DNA of 64,000 nucleotides from Amycolatopsis rifamycinica. Lineage in GTDB: Bacteria; Actinomycetota; Actinomycetes; Mycobacteriales; Pseudonocardiaceae. The position numbers and the translations under genes were made by a program. Positions 43,067 to 51,895 of the stretch are shown piece after piece. Below the pieces are notes generated by a model. It saw only the letters and a program-made list of their open reading frames with translations, was not told the origin of the DNA and made no database searches. The stretch is from positions 1-64,000 of the forward strand of contig NZ_JMQI01000027.1 in the NCBI RefSeq assembly GCF_000695625.1. The letters run 5' to 3'. Within the stretch, counting starts at the first letter, position 1. Each line of letters begins with the position of its first letter.

Positions 43067-43413
43067 CCGTCCTGATCGCCCTTTCCGTCCTGGTGGCGGC
43101 CATCTTCTTCCTGTTCGGCGCGGCCAAGCTGCTCGCGCTCGCGCCCATGCGGGAACGCGCCGCGCACGCCGGCTTCTCCGTCACGGCCTACCGCGGCATC
43201 GGCGTGCTGGAGATCGCCGGGGCCGCCGGTCTCGTGCTCGGCCCGGCCGTGCCGGTTCTCGGCACACTGGCCGGGGCCGGCCTGCTGCTCCTGCTCGCGG
43301 GCGCGCTCGGCACGCACGTGCGCGACCACGACCGCGGCCGCGACCTCGTCCCGGCGCTGGTCTGCGCGGTGCTCGTCGCCGGCTACCTCGTGGCCCTCGG
43401 GGTGTCGCCGTGA
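43063..43413 (+). CDS. DoxX-family membrane protein
   Basis: This 116-residue protein has four hydrophobic segments, starting VLIALSVLVAAIFFLFGAAK and containing AYRGIGVLEIAGAAGLVLGP. It matches the DoxX-like family, small membrane proteins linked to redox processes. Its role in the operon is unknown; it may help membrane association or electron supply to the oxygenases. Overlaps the ligase stop and the hydroxylase start. Confidence 0.85.
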   Translation: MTVLIALSVLVAAIFFLFGAAKLLALAPMRERAAHAGFSVTAYRGIGVLEIAGAAGLVLGPAVPVLGTLAGAGLLLLLAGALGTHVRDHDRGRDLVPALVCAVLVAGYLVALGVSP

Positions 43414-44885
43414 GGGTGCCCGTCGTCATCGTCGGGGCGGGCCCGACCGGACTGACCGCCGCGGCGCTGCTCGGCCGCTACGGCGTCGAGTGCCTGGTGC
43501 TCGAGCGGTGGGATTCGGTCTACCCGCGGCCCCGCGCGGTGCACCTGGACGACGAGGTGCACCGCATCCTCGGGCGGCTCGGGCTGGCCGGGGAGTTCGC
43601 CGCCATCTCCCGGCCCTGTCACGGGCTGCGGCTGCTCGACCCGGACCTGCGGGTGCTGGCCGAGTTCCGCCGTTCCCCGGGCGCCGGCCGGCACGGCTAC
43701 CCGGAGGCGAACATGTTCGACCAACCCGACCTGGAGCACCTGCTGCGGACCCACCTGGAGACGATCGGCGCCGTCACCCTGCGCGGCGACACCGAGGTCA
43801 CCGGCATCCGGCAGGACGGGACCGGCGTGCGGGTCGAGACGACCGACCGCGGCACCGGGGAGCGCGAGACGATCCACGCGGGCTACGTCCTGGGCTGCGA
43901 CGGCGCCAACAGCCGCACCCGGACGGCGATCGGCGCGACGATGGCGGACCTGAACTTCGACCAGCGCTGGCTCGTGGTCGACATCGCCACCACCGCCGAC
44001 CTCGGCCAGTGGCAAGGCGTGCACCAGGTCTGCGACCCGGCCCGCGCCGCGACCTACATGCGCATCGGGGAAACCCGTCACCGCTGGGAGTTCCGGCTGC
44101 TGGCCGGGGAGGCGGGCGAGGACTTCCGCGACCCGGACCGGCTGCACCCGCTGATCGCGCCGTGGATCCGGCACATCCCGGCCGATGACCTGGAGATCGT
44201 CCGCGTCGCCGAGTACACCTTCCGCGCCCGGGTCGCGGACCGGTGGCGGGACCGGAGGGTGTTCCTGCTCGGCGACGCCGCGCACCTCACCCCGCCGTTC
44301 ATCGGCCAGGGCATGGGCGCCGGGCTGCGCGACGCGGTCAACCTCGCCTGGAAGCTCGCCGGCGTCCTCGACGGGACGCTGCCCGAGAGCGCGCTCGGCA
44401 CCTACGAGGCCGAACGCAAGCCGCACGCCCGCGCCATGATCCGCCGGGCCGTGCTCGTCGGCAGGGCGATGACCGACGGCGGCCGGCTCGGCGACCTGAT
44501 CCGCCGGGCCGTCGCGCCGCGCCTGACCGGTCGCGTCCTCGGCAGCGAGACACCCGCGTTGAGCCGGTCGGCTCTGGTCGTGCGGCCACGCCTCCGGCGG
44601 ACGTTGGCGGGGCGCCTGTGTCCCAACGCGCTTCTCGACGACGGCCGCCGCTTCGACGACGTGGCCGACGGTCGCTTCGCCGTCGTCACCGCGGACGTCC
44701 CCTCGGACGCCGAACGAGCAGCCGTCGAGGAACGCGGCGCGGTCCTCGTCACGACGCGGAGCTCCGGTGAGCTGCACCGCTGGCTCCGGACCGGCACGGC
44801 CGTCGTCCGCCCGGACGGCACGGTGCTGAGCACGAGCGGCCGTCTCGGCCGGGCCCTGCCGCGGCTGACCCCCGATTCCCGCTGA
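43410..44885 (+). CDS. Class A flavin hydroxylase (MhpA/PheA-like)
   Basis: This 491-residue protein shows VVIVGAGPTGLTAAALLGRYG, the mid-protein GCDGANSRTRTAIG and the FAD motif FLLGDAAHLTPPFIGQGMGAG, followed by RDAVNLAWKLAGVLDG. It aligns in plan with 3-(3-hydroxyphenyl)propionate hydroxylase and resorcinol-type hydroxylases, including the C-terminal thioredoxin-like extension (AVVTADVPSDAERAAVEERG). It would ortho-hydroxylate a phenol with NAD(P)H and oxygen to give the catechol cleaved by the operon's dioxygenase. Starts at GTG 43410, overlapping the DoxX stop. Confidence 0.9.
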   Translation: MRVPVVIVGAGPTGLTAAALLGRYGVECLVLERWDSVYPRPRAVHLDDEVHRILGRLGLAGEFAAISRPCHGLRLLDPDLRVLAEFRRSPGAGRHGYPEANMFDQPDLEHLLRTHLETIGAVTLRGDTEVTGIRQDGTGVRVETTDRGTGERETIHAGYVLGCDGANSRTRTAIGATMADLNFDQRWLVVDIATTADLGQWQGVHQVCDPARAATYMRIGETRHRWEFRLLAGEAGEDFRDPDRLHPLIAPWIRHIPADDLEIVRVAEYTFRARVADRWRDRRVFLLGDAAHLTPPFIGQGMGAGLRDAVNLAWKLAGVLDGTLPESALGTYEAERKPHARAMIRRAVLVGRAMTDGGRLGDLIRRAVAPRLTGRVLGSETPALSRSALVVRPRLRRTLAGRLCPNALLDDGRRFDDVADGRFAVVTADVPSDAERAAVEERGAVLVTTRSSGELHRWLRTGTAVVRPDGTVLSTSGRLGRALPRLTPDSR

Positions 44886-44903
44886 ACGCGACGAGGAGCG
44901 ACG

Positions 44904-46088
44904 ATGCCCCGACTTCCCGATGTCCCCGTCTACCGGCCGGACATCTATTCCCCGCGAGCGATCCTGGACCCCTATCCGCACTACGCGAACCTGCGCGAAC
45001 TCGGGCCGGTGGTGTGGCTGCCCGGACACAAGGTCTTCGCACTGCCTCGCTACGCCGAATGCAAGGCCGTGCTGCTCGATGACAAGACCTTCGTCTCCGG
45101 CGAGGGCGTGGCGCTCAACCCCGTCGCCAACCGGCTCTCCCGCGGCACGACCCTCAACAGCGACGGCGAAGACCACGCCCGCCGCCGGGCCCTGGTCGCC
45201 CACCGGCTCACCCCCCGTGCGCTGCGCGGGATGAAGGACGTGGTGGAACGCCAGGCCGCCGAGATCGTCGACGCCGCGCTCGCCCGGCGCACCGTCGACG
45301 GCGTCGAAGTCGCGGCGGCTCTGCCCGCCTCGGTGGTGCCCGACCTCGTCGGGTGGCCCGTGGAGGGCCGGGAGAACCTGCTGCGCTGGGGCGCGGCCAC
45401 CTTCGACATCCTGGGTCCGCTGAACGGCCAGGCGGTGCGGGCGGTACCGGCCGGCCTGGGGATGGCGCGGTTCGCGCACACCGTGGTGAAGCGGCGGAAC
45501 GTCCTGCCGGGCAGCATGGGTGACGACCTGCTGCGCGCGGCCGACGCGGGCGAGCTCGCCCACGGCGAGTGCCCGGCGCTGATGATCGACTACCTGGTGC
45601 CGTCCCTGGACACCACGCTCAGCGCGATCGCGAGCGCCCTGCACCTGTTCGCCACCCACCCCGGGCAGTGGCGGCTGCTCAAGGACGATCCGAGCCTGAT
45701 CCCCAACGCGGTCAACGAGGTGGTCCGGTTCGCGTCGCCGCTGCGTGCCTTCAGCCGCAAGGCCGGCCGGGACACCGAGGTGGCCGGCACGGCGCTCCCC
45801 GCGGGAGCACGCGTCCTGATCCTCTACGCCTCGGCCAACCGGGACGCCCTGGCGTGGACGGACCCGGACACCTTCGACATCCGCCGCGACGCCTCCCGCC
45901 AGCTCGGCTTCGGGCACGGCACGCACGGCTGCGCCGGGCAGGGCCTCGCCCGCCTGGAAACGCAGGCCATGCTGCGCGCCCTCGTCGCCCGCGTCGACCG
46001 GATCGAGCTCACCGGAGCACCGGAATGGGCGCGCAACAACATCATCCACCGCCTCGGGCGGCTGCCGCTCGAACTCATCCCGGCCTGA
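44904..46088 (+). CDS. Cytochrome P450
   Basis: This 394-residue P450 has the heme-thiolate loop FGHGTHGCAGQGLAR, the ExxR helix in NEVVRFASPLR, and an I-helix reading DYLVPSLDTTLSA. The usual acid-alcohol motif AGxDT is here PSLDT, lacking the flexible glycine, a variation seen by me only in a minority of P450s. GAGGAG precedes the ATG. A ferredoxin gene follows after 13 bases and is its likely electron donor. It may perform an initial oxidation or demethylation feeding the hydroxylase; the substrate is not deducible. Confidence 0.92.
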   Translation: MPRLPDVPVYRPDIYSPRAILDPYPHYANLRELGPVVWLPGHKVFALPRYAECKAVLLDDKTFVSGEGVALNPVANRLSRGTTLNSDGEDHARRRALVAHRLTPRALRGMKDVVERQAAEIVDAALARRTVDGVEVAAALPASVVPDLVGWPVEGRENLLRWGAATFDILGPLNGQAVRAVPAGLGMARFAHTVVKRRNVLPGSMGDDLLRAADAGELAHGECPALMIDYLVPSLDTTLSAIASALHLFATHPGQWRLLKDDPSLIPNAVNEVVRFASPLRAFSRKAGRDTEVAGTALPAGARVLILYASANRDALAWTDPDTFDIRRDASRQLGFGHGTHGCAGQGLARLETQAMLRALVARVDRIELTGAPEWARNNIIHRLGRLPLELIPA

Positions 46089-46101
46089 AAGGGGACCTCC
46101 C

Positions 46102-46299
46102 GTGCGGATTTCCGCCGACTACGACCGCTGCGAAGGACACGGTGTGTGCGCCGAACAAGCACCCGCGGTCTTCGAACTCGACGACGACGCCGAACTCGTC
46201 CACCACTTCGAAGGCGGGACCATCCCGCCGGAGCACGTCGCCGCCGCGCGGACGGCCGTCACGTCGTGCCCGGTCGCCGCGCTGCGGGAGCTCACCTGA
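46102..46299 (+). CDS. Single-cluster ferredoxin for the P450
   Basis: This 65-residue protein has CEGHGVC near the N-terminus and SCPVAALREL near the end, the pattern of actinobacterial 3Fe-4S (or 4Fe-4S) P450 ferredoxins: two cysteines with HGVC spacing and the last in SCP. A missing middle cysteine at the His position suggests a 3Fe-4S cluster. Starts at GTG 46102. Last gene of the operon; no ferredoxin reductase is encoded nearby. Confidence 0.9.
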   Translation: MRISADYDRCEGHGVCAEQAPAVFELDDDAELVHHFEGGTIPPEHVAAARTAVTSCPVAALRELT

Positions 46300-46305
46300 G
46301 GCCGC

Positions 46306-46321
46306 CACGGGCTCGCCCGTG
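46306..46321. terminator. Terminator hairpin between the aromatic operon and GH44 gene
   Basis: CACGGGC-TC-GCCCGTG is a perfect seven-base-pair inverted repeat starting seven bases after the ferredoxin stop and just before the convergent GH44 stop. No T-run. A bidirectional terminator is expected here. Confidence 0.6.
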
Positions 46322-46329
46322 CACCGGCG

Positions 46330-48258
46330 TCAGGCCGGGGTGCAGGTCAGCGTCGGTGGTGGTGCCGTCCCGGTCGCCTGGAACCCGAACGTCGTGCTGC
46401 CACCCGCACCGATCGGGCCGTTCCACCCCGCGTCGGCGGCGACCACGCGGGCGGCGCTCTGCGTCAGGGTGGTGTTCCACGAGTTGGTCACCTGCTGGTC
46501 GCCGGGCCAGGTCCAGCCGACCCGCCACCCGGTGATCGCGGTGCGGCGGTCGTTGGTGACGGTCACCGTCGCGACGTGCCCGGTGGCCCAGCCGCCGTTG
46601 ACGTGCACACTCGCCGTGCACCCGGCCGCCGGCAGGACCAGCAGCGTGATGGAGTTCGCCGGGTAGGTCGCGTCGAGGTGGCCGTTGCTCGCCGGGACGT
46701 CGCTGCCGCGCACGATGGCGTTCAGGTCGGCCGGGCTGTAGGTGAACCGCTGGGCCGCGCCGGCGTTGTCGAACCCGGCCACCGACAACGGTGAGGTGAG
46801 GTCGCCGCCGGTCTTGTTGACGACCATGACGGTCAGCGCCTGGTCGGCGGACCGCTGCGCCGCGTAGACCGCCAGCTGGCCCTGGTCGGCGGCCGTGGCC
46901 GACACGCTGACGTCACCGAAACGGCTGCCGGCGCCGTCGTAGTTGCGGTACATGCGGAACGCGTACGCGCCCGGATCGGTCGGCTTGGGTTCGCCCCACA
47001 TCGTGGCGAGGTCGAGGCCCTCGCGGCCGAAGACGCCCAGGATGTCGGCTTCCGCCAGCGCGCCGTTGATGTCGTCCAGCGCGCCCCAGTTGTACTCGGT
47101 GATGGCGGTCTTGGTCCCGGGGTAGTACCGGTCGATCCACGACTTCATCGTGCGGATGAACTGCAGCGGCGGCGCGTTGACGCCACTCGGGCCGATCCAG
47201 GACTCCTCGACGTAGGCCGGGTCCCACAGCGACCGGACGGACCGCAGCCGCAGCGCGTTGGCTTCGGGGGTCTTGTCGCCGCTGATCTGCGGGTAGAAGT
47301 GCTGGTCGAAGTAGTCGAGGTAGCGTTTGCCGCCGTGGGCGTCGCTGTAGTCCTTCATGTTCTTCAGGTACCACTGGGACAGGTTGAGCCCGCCGTGCGC
47401 GGCGGAGTCGGGGCCCGGTCCGCAACCGTCCACTCCGGACGCCACCCACTCGCAGTAGCCCCAGCCGGAGGGGCCGAGAACCGCCGCGCTCGGGTCGGCG
47501 GCCTTGATCGCCGCGGCGGCCGCGGTGCCCTTGCTGCCCAGTTCGTCGTCCGAGACGGCTTCGGGGTGTACGTCTCGGTGCGTGCTGGACCAGAGCACCG
47601 GTTCGTTGTCGAGTTCGTAGATCGGCACGCCACCCTGGGCCGCCGTGCCGAACCGCGACACCAGGTGCGACACCATTTCGCCGTCGAACGCCGCGTCCGC
47701 CGGGACCGAGGTGTCGGTGGGGACGCCGGTGAGGTTCTGCTGGTCGAGTTTTCCGTTGCCGCAGTTGGGGTCCCACTGGTCGAAGCTGTCCTGCTGCGGG
47801 AACCGGGTCGCCGGGAAGCCGCAGGCGAACGGGTGCGAGGAGGGCGAGTCCTTGGCCACCCACCCGCTCAGGGGCACGGTGACGACCGGCTTGATGCCGC
47901 GGTCGAGGTGGGACTCGACCACGCCCTCGAGGGAGTGCTCCTGGTCGGCGACGATGTTCTCGAAGTACCAGTCGCTGCCGGTGTTGTAAGTGTGGTTCTT
48001 GAAGTTGTAGCGGCTGGAGGCGTTGCCGCCCCAGCGCGCGACCGTCTGGCCGATTTCGGCGTTGAACGCCGGATCGCCGCCGTTGAGGCCGTAGATGCCG
48101 GGGCTGATCGGGTGCCGTCCGGCGGACACGTCGACCGACAGCGCGGGCCCGGTCGCGGCCGAAACCGGCGGGGCCGTGAGCGTGACGGCCACGAGGGACG
48201 TCGCCAGACCGGCGGCGGTGACCGCTCGCCGCTTCCGCCATCGCCGAGCAGTCTCCAC
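46330..48258 (-). CDS. Secreted glycoside hydrolase family 44 enzyme with CBM2
   Basis: This 642-residue protein starts with a signal peptide (ETARRWRKRRAV, then a hydrophobic stretch ending APPVSAATG). The GH44 catalytic part includes GIYGLNGGDPAFNAEIG, WGGNASSRYNFKNHTYNTGS, acid/base Glu in YELDNEPVLWS, and nucleophile Glu in ITEYNWGALDDINGA. The C-terminal 100 residues (CTASVHVNGGWATGHVATVT, NSWNTTLTQSAARVVA) are a family 2 carbohydrate-binding module with its cysteine pair. It would cut beta-1,4-glucan or xyloglucan. GTG 48258 is preferred for its GGAGG five bases upstream; TTG 48279 is another option. Confidence 0.9.
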   Translation of the reverse strand: METARRWRKRRAVTAAGLATSLVAVTLTAPPVSAATGPALSVDVSAGRHPISPGIYGLNGGDPAFNAEIGQTVARWGGNASSRYNFKNHTYNTGSDWYFENIVADQEHSLEGVVESHLDRGIKPVVTVPLSGWVAKDSPSSHPFACGFPATRFPQQDSFDQWDPNCGNGKLDQQNLTGVPTDTSVPADAAFDGEMVSHLVSRFGTAAQGGVPIYELDNEPVLWSSTHRDVHPEAVSDDELGSKGTAAAAAIKAADPSAAVLGPSGWGYCEWVASGVDGCGPGPDSAAHGGLNLSQWYLKNMKDYSDAHGGKRYLDYFDQHFYPQISGDKTPEANALRLRSVRSLWDPAYVEESWIGPSGVNAPPLQFIRTMKSWIDRYYPGTKTAITEYNWGALDDINGALAEADILGVFGREGLDLATMWGEPKPTDPGAYAFRMYRNYDGAGSRFGDVSVSATAADQGQLAVYAAQRSADQALTVMVVNKTGGDLTSPLSVAGFDNAGAAQRFTYSPADLNAIVRGSDVPASNGHLDATYPANSITLLVLPAAGCTASVHVNGGWATGHVATVTVTNDRRTAITGWRVGWTWPGDQQVTNSWNTTLTQSAARVVAADAGWNGPIGAGGSTTFGFQATGTAPPPTLTCTPA

Positions 48259-48639
48259 GGAAGCCTCCACCGGTCCCAAGCCTGGATTTTCCTGGCCGAC
48301 AGCATCGTGGAGCGGCCGGGGTCGAGCGTCAAGTCACCGGCGGTGGGGCCCGGCCCGGCGCACCGCGAGTGGAGGGCCCCGGTCGCGTCGGCGGGTGATT
48401 GCCGTTGCGCCATACGGCGGACGGCCCGGCGGTCCCGTTCGCCGGTTGCGAGGAACGGACTCCTTTCGTTGCTGCCAAGGGAATTGGCCCGGTTGGTGCG
48501 GCAGGCCGGTCGTCTCACCCGTGGCCGTCCCGGCCGGAACATCGACGATTTCGGTTCGCTGCTTCAGGATGCGGTCTCCGCAGCTGGTCCCGCGTGAAAG
48601 TTTCACCGAGGACCACCGTTGACCCGGACGCGCAGCGAC
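48259..48639. other. Intergenic stretch between GH44 and TetR genes
   Basis: About 380 bases. On the minus strand TTGACG (48327-48332) may be the -35 of the GH44 gene, with a weak ACGATG -10 at 48303-48308. On the plus strand a frame ending near 48597 has an orderly tail (LLSLLPRELARLVRQAGRLT), possibly a gene remnant; I cannot name it. Confidence 0.35.
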
Positions 48640-49212
48640 TCACTGCTCGAGGCCGCTGAGGCCGTGGAGGACGAGGTTCGTGACGGTCTCGGCGACGCGG
48701 TCGTCGCCGGGTTCGCCGTCGGGCAGGGCCTGGTTGAGGCCGGCGAGCATGACGCCAACGGCCGCCGCCACCAGTTCGGGGTCGCCGGCCGGTGCACCGC
48801 GGTCAGGCCGGTTTTCCAGGTGTCTTCGCAGCGGGGCCGTCCAGCCGGCCGGCTCGCCCCGCAGCCGGCCGGACGCCGGGGCGGCGGCGGTCGCCGACTG
48901 CAGCAGGGCGATGGCGGTGGGACGGTGTGTGCGCAGCGCCGTCCAGCAGGCCGTGATGTGGTCGCGGAGCGCGTCGTCACCCGCCGGGCCGGGCGCCGCA
49001 GGCTCGGGGAGTTCGCTGCGCAGCACGGCGAGGAGCTGCTCCTTGTCGTCGAAGTGGGTGTAGAAGGAGCCCACGGCGCGGCCGGCCGCGGCGGCGATGT
49101 CGATGATCTTGGTGTCGAGGTAGCCGCGTTCGCCGAACAGCCGTTTCGCCGCGGCGAGCAGGTCGGCCCGGGTCCGGCTCGCGAGTTCGTCCCGCCTCGC
49201 GGCGGCCGGCAT
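48640..49212 (-). CDS. TetR-family transcriptional regulator
   Basis: This 190-residue protein has the TetR domain: LASRTRADLLAAAKRLFGER, LDTKIIDIAAAAGRAVGSFY, THFDDKEQLLAVL. The C-terminal domain is short (about 120 residues). ATG 49212 is chosen because it gives the standard TetR start; the frame stays open upstream through the amidohydrolase fragment. The gene it once controlled may be the destroyed amidohydrolase on its 5' side. Confidence 0.85.
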   Translation of the reverse strand: MPAAARRDELASRTRADLLAAAKRLFGERGYLDTKIIDIAAAAGRAVGSFYTHFDDKEQLLAVLRSELPEPAAPGPAGDDALRDHITACWTALRTHRPTAIALLQSATAAAPASGRLRGEPAGWTAPLRRHLENRPDRGAPAGDPELVAAAVGVMLAGLNQALPDGEPGDDRVAETVTNLVLHGLSGLEQ

Positions 49213-49216
49213 CCGC

Positions 49217-49615
49217 GGGGTGTTCCTGCACGGCACCCCCTTCTCCGCACCCGACGCGACCCACCCCGTCAGCGAGATCGACCGGCTGACCACCGGCCCG
49301 CTGCTCACCATCGGCATGGCCGTCCGCGGACCGCAACTGTCCACTCCGGACACCGCGGTCGCCGACTTCCGCGTCGCCGCCGAACGCGGCCTCGTGGTGT
49401 CGATGCACCAGAGCGGTGGCGAACCCGGGCCCGGGTGGACCGCGGTGCGGGACGCCGGGCTGCTGAGCCCCGCCACCAACGTCGTGCACGGCGCCGGGCT
49501 CACCGACGACTGGACCGAAACCCTCGTCGACGCGGGCGCGAGCCTCACGAGCACCCCCGAGAACGAGCTCGGCCAAGGGCACGGTTCCCCCGTCACCGGG
49601 CAGCCGCTCCCCGAA
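49217..49615 (+). pseudogene. Amidohydrolase (ATZ/TRZ-like) internal fragment
   Basis: The frame encodes PLLTIGMAVRGPQLSTPDTA, VADFRVAAERGLVVSMHQSG, NVVHGAGLTDDWTETLVDAG and SLTSTPENELGQGHGSPVTG. These are consecutive parts of cytosine deaminase/chlorohydrolase-type amidohydrolases, including the metal His region and the TPENE-QGHG motif. The N-terminal HxH metal site and the C-terminal third are missing. It abuts the TetR start on one side and another fragment on the other. Confidence 0.7.
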
Positions 49616-49644
49616 CACGCGGCTCATGCCGCAGTACCGCACCG

Positions 49645-49866
49645 ACTCCGTCCCTCGCGCGGTACGTCCTCGGCCTCGCCATCCAGCTGGCCGGCTCCGG
49701 GAACGACGCCGAGCGGGAACGCGTGGCGACGCACTTCCACGCCCTGCCCGCCGAGTTCCCGGCCACCCACGCGGTCGAGGACTCGTTGCCGGTGCCGCTG
49801 GCGGAGGGGTTCGCCTTCGGTTTGGAGCTGATCATCGACAGCCTGCGCCGGCTGGGCGCCCGCTGA
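49645..49866 (+). pseudogene. TetR-family C-terminal fragment
   Basis: About 70 residues read LARYVLGLAIQLAGSGNDAE, then RERVATHFHALPAEFPATHA and FAFGLELIIDSLRRLGAR at the end. This matches the C-terminal ligand domain of TetR-class regulators (FEFGLDLILDGL-type ending). No DNA-binding domain precedes it; the upstream sequence belongs to the amidohydrolase fragment in another frame. Confidence 0.55.
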
Positions 49867-49882
49867 CCCGGACCGGCCGAAC

Positions 49883-50788
49883 TCAGCTGAGTGGCTGAGT
49901 CTCGGTCGCCGGCCTGCTCTGGCTGGCCGCCCAGGACGCCAACAGGGCCAGGCCGTCCGCGGCCGCCGTGCCGGCGGGTGCGGTGTAGACCGTCAGGAGC
50001 AGGCCGGGTTCGGCGGGCAGTTCCATCGACTCGACGTCCAGATCGAGCCGGCCCACCGCCGGGTGGTGCAGCCGCTTGCGTCCGGACCGGTGGAGCCGGA
50101 CGTCCTGGGACGCCCACCGCCGCCGGAACAGTTCGCTGCGGGTCGACAGCTCGCCGACCAGGGCGAACAGGTCCTCGTCGTGCGGATCGCGGCCGGCTTC
50201 CATGCGGAGCTTCGCGGCCACATCGCCGGCGATCCGGTCATAGTCGACGAAGAACGACCGTGCCGCTTCGGGATCCAGGTACACGAACCGCGCGGTGTTG
50301 GCCGGCCGTCGCGGGTCGGCCAGCACCGGGGAATCCAGCACCGGGGCATACAGCGCGCGGGCGAGGTGGTTCGTGGCCAGGACGTCATAACGGCCGTTGC
50401 AGATCCAGGCCGGCGCCTCGGTGATGGCGTCGAGCACCTGCCGAAGCGCCGGACGCACCGTCGCGGCCGGTCGACGGCGGCGGGGAGCGCCGGGCGCCCT
50501 GGACTGCCGCGCGAGGTGGAACAGGTGATCTCGCTCGGCCTCGTCCAGTTGCAGGGCGGAGGCCACCGCGTCGAGCACCCCGTCGGAGGCGCCGGCGAGG
50601 CTGCCGCGCTCCATGCGCACGTAGTAGTCGACCGACACCCCGGCCAGCAGAGCCACCTCTTCGCGACGCAGGCCCTTGACCCGGCGGTTGCCGCCGTAGG
50701 CGGGCAGCCCGGCCCGCTCGGGGGCGATCCGCGCGCGACGCGAGCTGAGGAACTCCTTGATCTCGGTGCGCAGATCGATCTTGGTCAC
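49883..50788 (-). CDS. XRE-family regulator with MmyB-like domain
   Basis: This 301-residue protein has an N-terminal HTH (NRRVKGLRREEVALLAGVSV, DYYVRMERGSL) and a C-terminal MmyB-like domain (VLATNHLARALYAPVLDSP, RKRLHHPAVGRLDLDVESM). It belongs to the same family as the regulator at 20964-21836. Starts at GTG 50788; a TAGGGT box lies six bases before it on the minus strand, so it appears leaderless. It is on the same strand as the following SDR gene, not divergent. Confidence 0.9.
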   Translation of the reverse strand: MTKIDLRTEIKEFLSSRRARIAPERAGLPAYGGNRRVKGLRREEVALLAGVSVDYYVRMERGSLAGASDGVLDAVASALQLDEAERDHLFHLARQSRAPGAPRRRRPAATVRPALRQVLDAITEAPAWICNGRYDVLATNHLARALYAPVLDSPVLADPRRPANTARFVYLDPEAARSFFVDYDRIAGDVAAKLRMEAGRDPHDEDLFALVGELSTRSELFRRRWASQDVRLHRSGRKRLHHPAVGRLDLDVESMELPAEPGLLLTVYTAPAGTAAADGLALLASWAASQSRPATETQPLS

Positions 50789-50869
50789 CCCTGCACCCTA
50801 GGTCCTGTCCGCGGGCGGAGGGAGGTTCTGCCGGTACCCCCGACGGCCACGCGCCCCACGCCGGAATCC

Positions 50870-51673
50870 TCAGGTACCGGTCGCGGTGGTGGCGATGCCG
50901 CCGTCGACCGGGATGATCGTGCCCGTGACGTAGGCCCCGGCCCGGCTGGCGAGGAACACGGCGATGCCCGCCATGTCGTCGTCGCGGCCGAGCCGGCGCA
51001 GGGGAGCCTTGGCCGCGATCGTATCGCCGAGGGTTTCGAGCGTGGCCGCCATCATCTGCGAGGGGAACGGTCCGGGGGCCACCGCGTTCACCGTGACGTG
51101 CTGCGGGCCCAGCTCACGGGCGAGCACCCTGGTGAGCTGGTGGAGCGCCGCCTTGCTGCTGGCGTAGGAGTAGTTGGGCGCCTCGGCGACGTGGATGGCG
51201 GCGATACTGCCGATGTTGACGACCCGCGCGGGATCCTCGGCGGTGCCCGCCTCGCGAAGGGCCGGGAGCAGCGCCTGCACCAGCCAGAACGGCGCCTTGA
51301 GGTTGAGGTCGACCACGGCGTCCCAGGCCTCGTCCGGGAACGTCTCCAGCGGTTCGCGCCACATCGCTCCCGCGTTGTTGACGAGGATGTCCAGGCGCCC
51401 GGAGCCGGCCTTGACGTGCTCGGCGAGGCGCCGGCACTCGTCGTGCCTGGACAGGTCGGCGGGGAACGCCTCCACGTCGCCGAATTCCGACAGCAGCCGC
51501 TGTGCTTCCGCGCACGCGTCCGCCTTGCGTGAGCTGATGATCACGCGGGCGCCCGCCTGGAGAAGGCCGCGCGCGATCATCCTCCCGATTCCCTGGGTGC
51601 CGCCGGTGACAAGGGCGTATTTCCCACTCAGATCGAACAGTTCCGCGTGCGGGGTGAATCGGCCGTCCGCCAT
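50870..51673 (-). CDS. Short-chain dehydrogenase/reductase
   Basis: This 267-residue classical SDR has TGGTQGIGRMIARGLLQAG for the cofactor loop, NNAGAMWREP, the active serine in NIGSIAAIH, and YSYASSKAAL with Tyr and Lys. It ends in VDGGIATTA, the standard SDR C-terminus. The SSRKADAC segment suggests NADP use. It resembles reductases acting on gluconate or acyl substrates but is not assignable. Divergent from the VOC gene. Confidence 0.92.
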   Translation of the reverse strand: MADGRFTPHAELFDLSGKYALVTGGTQGIGRMIARGLLQAGARVIISSRKADACAEAQRLLSEFGDVEAFPADLSRHDECRRLAEHVKAGSGRLDILVNNAGAMWREPLETFPDEAWDAVVDLNLKAPFWLVQALLPALREAGTAEDPARVVNIGSIAAIHVAEAPNYSYASSKAALHQLTRVLARELGPQHVTVNAVAPGPFPSQMMAATLETLGDTIAAKAPLRRLGRDDDMAGIAVFLASRAGAYVTGTIIPVDGGIATTATGT

Positions 51674-51895
51674 TCTTCTTCGTTCCTTTTGTCGGGGAAA
51701 CCGGTCGGCTCACAGGCTGGCAGGCGTCCCGGACGGCTGGGAGACCCTGGCGGGACAGGTACTGCGAGAGCCTCTCCGCCCGTGCCCGGGCCCGGGGCCG
51801 GCCAGGGTGTCTCCCTGGGGCGAACGCGACCCACCGGGGGCCACTCTGGACCTCGAGCGGCGAACCCGCCGCCGGACACCGAGGAGTTGCCGATC

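Noticed and set aside
43383..46049. Minus-strand open frame of nearly 900 codons over the hydroxylase and P450 genes
   Set aside because: Both plus-strand genes have complete domain signatures; the reverse frame has none.
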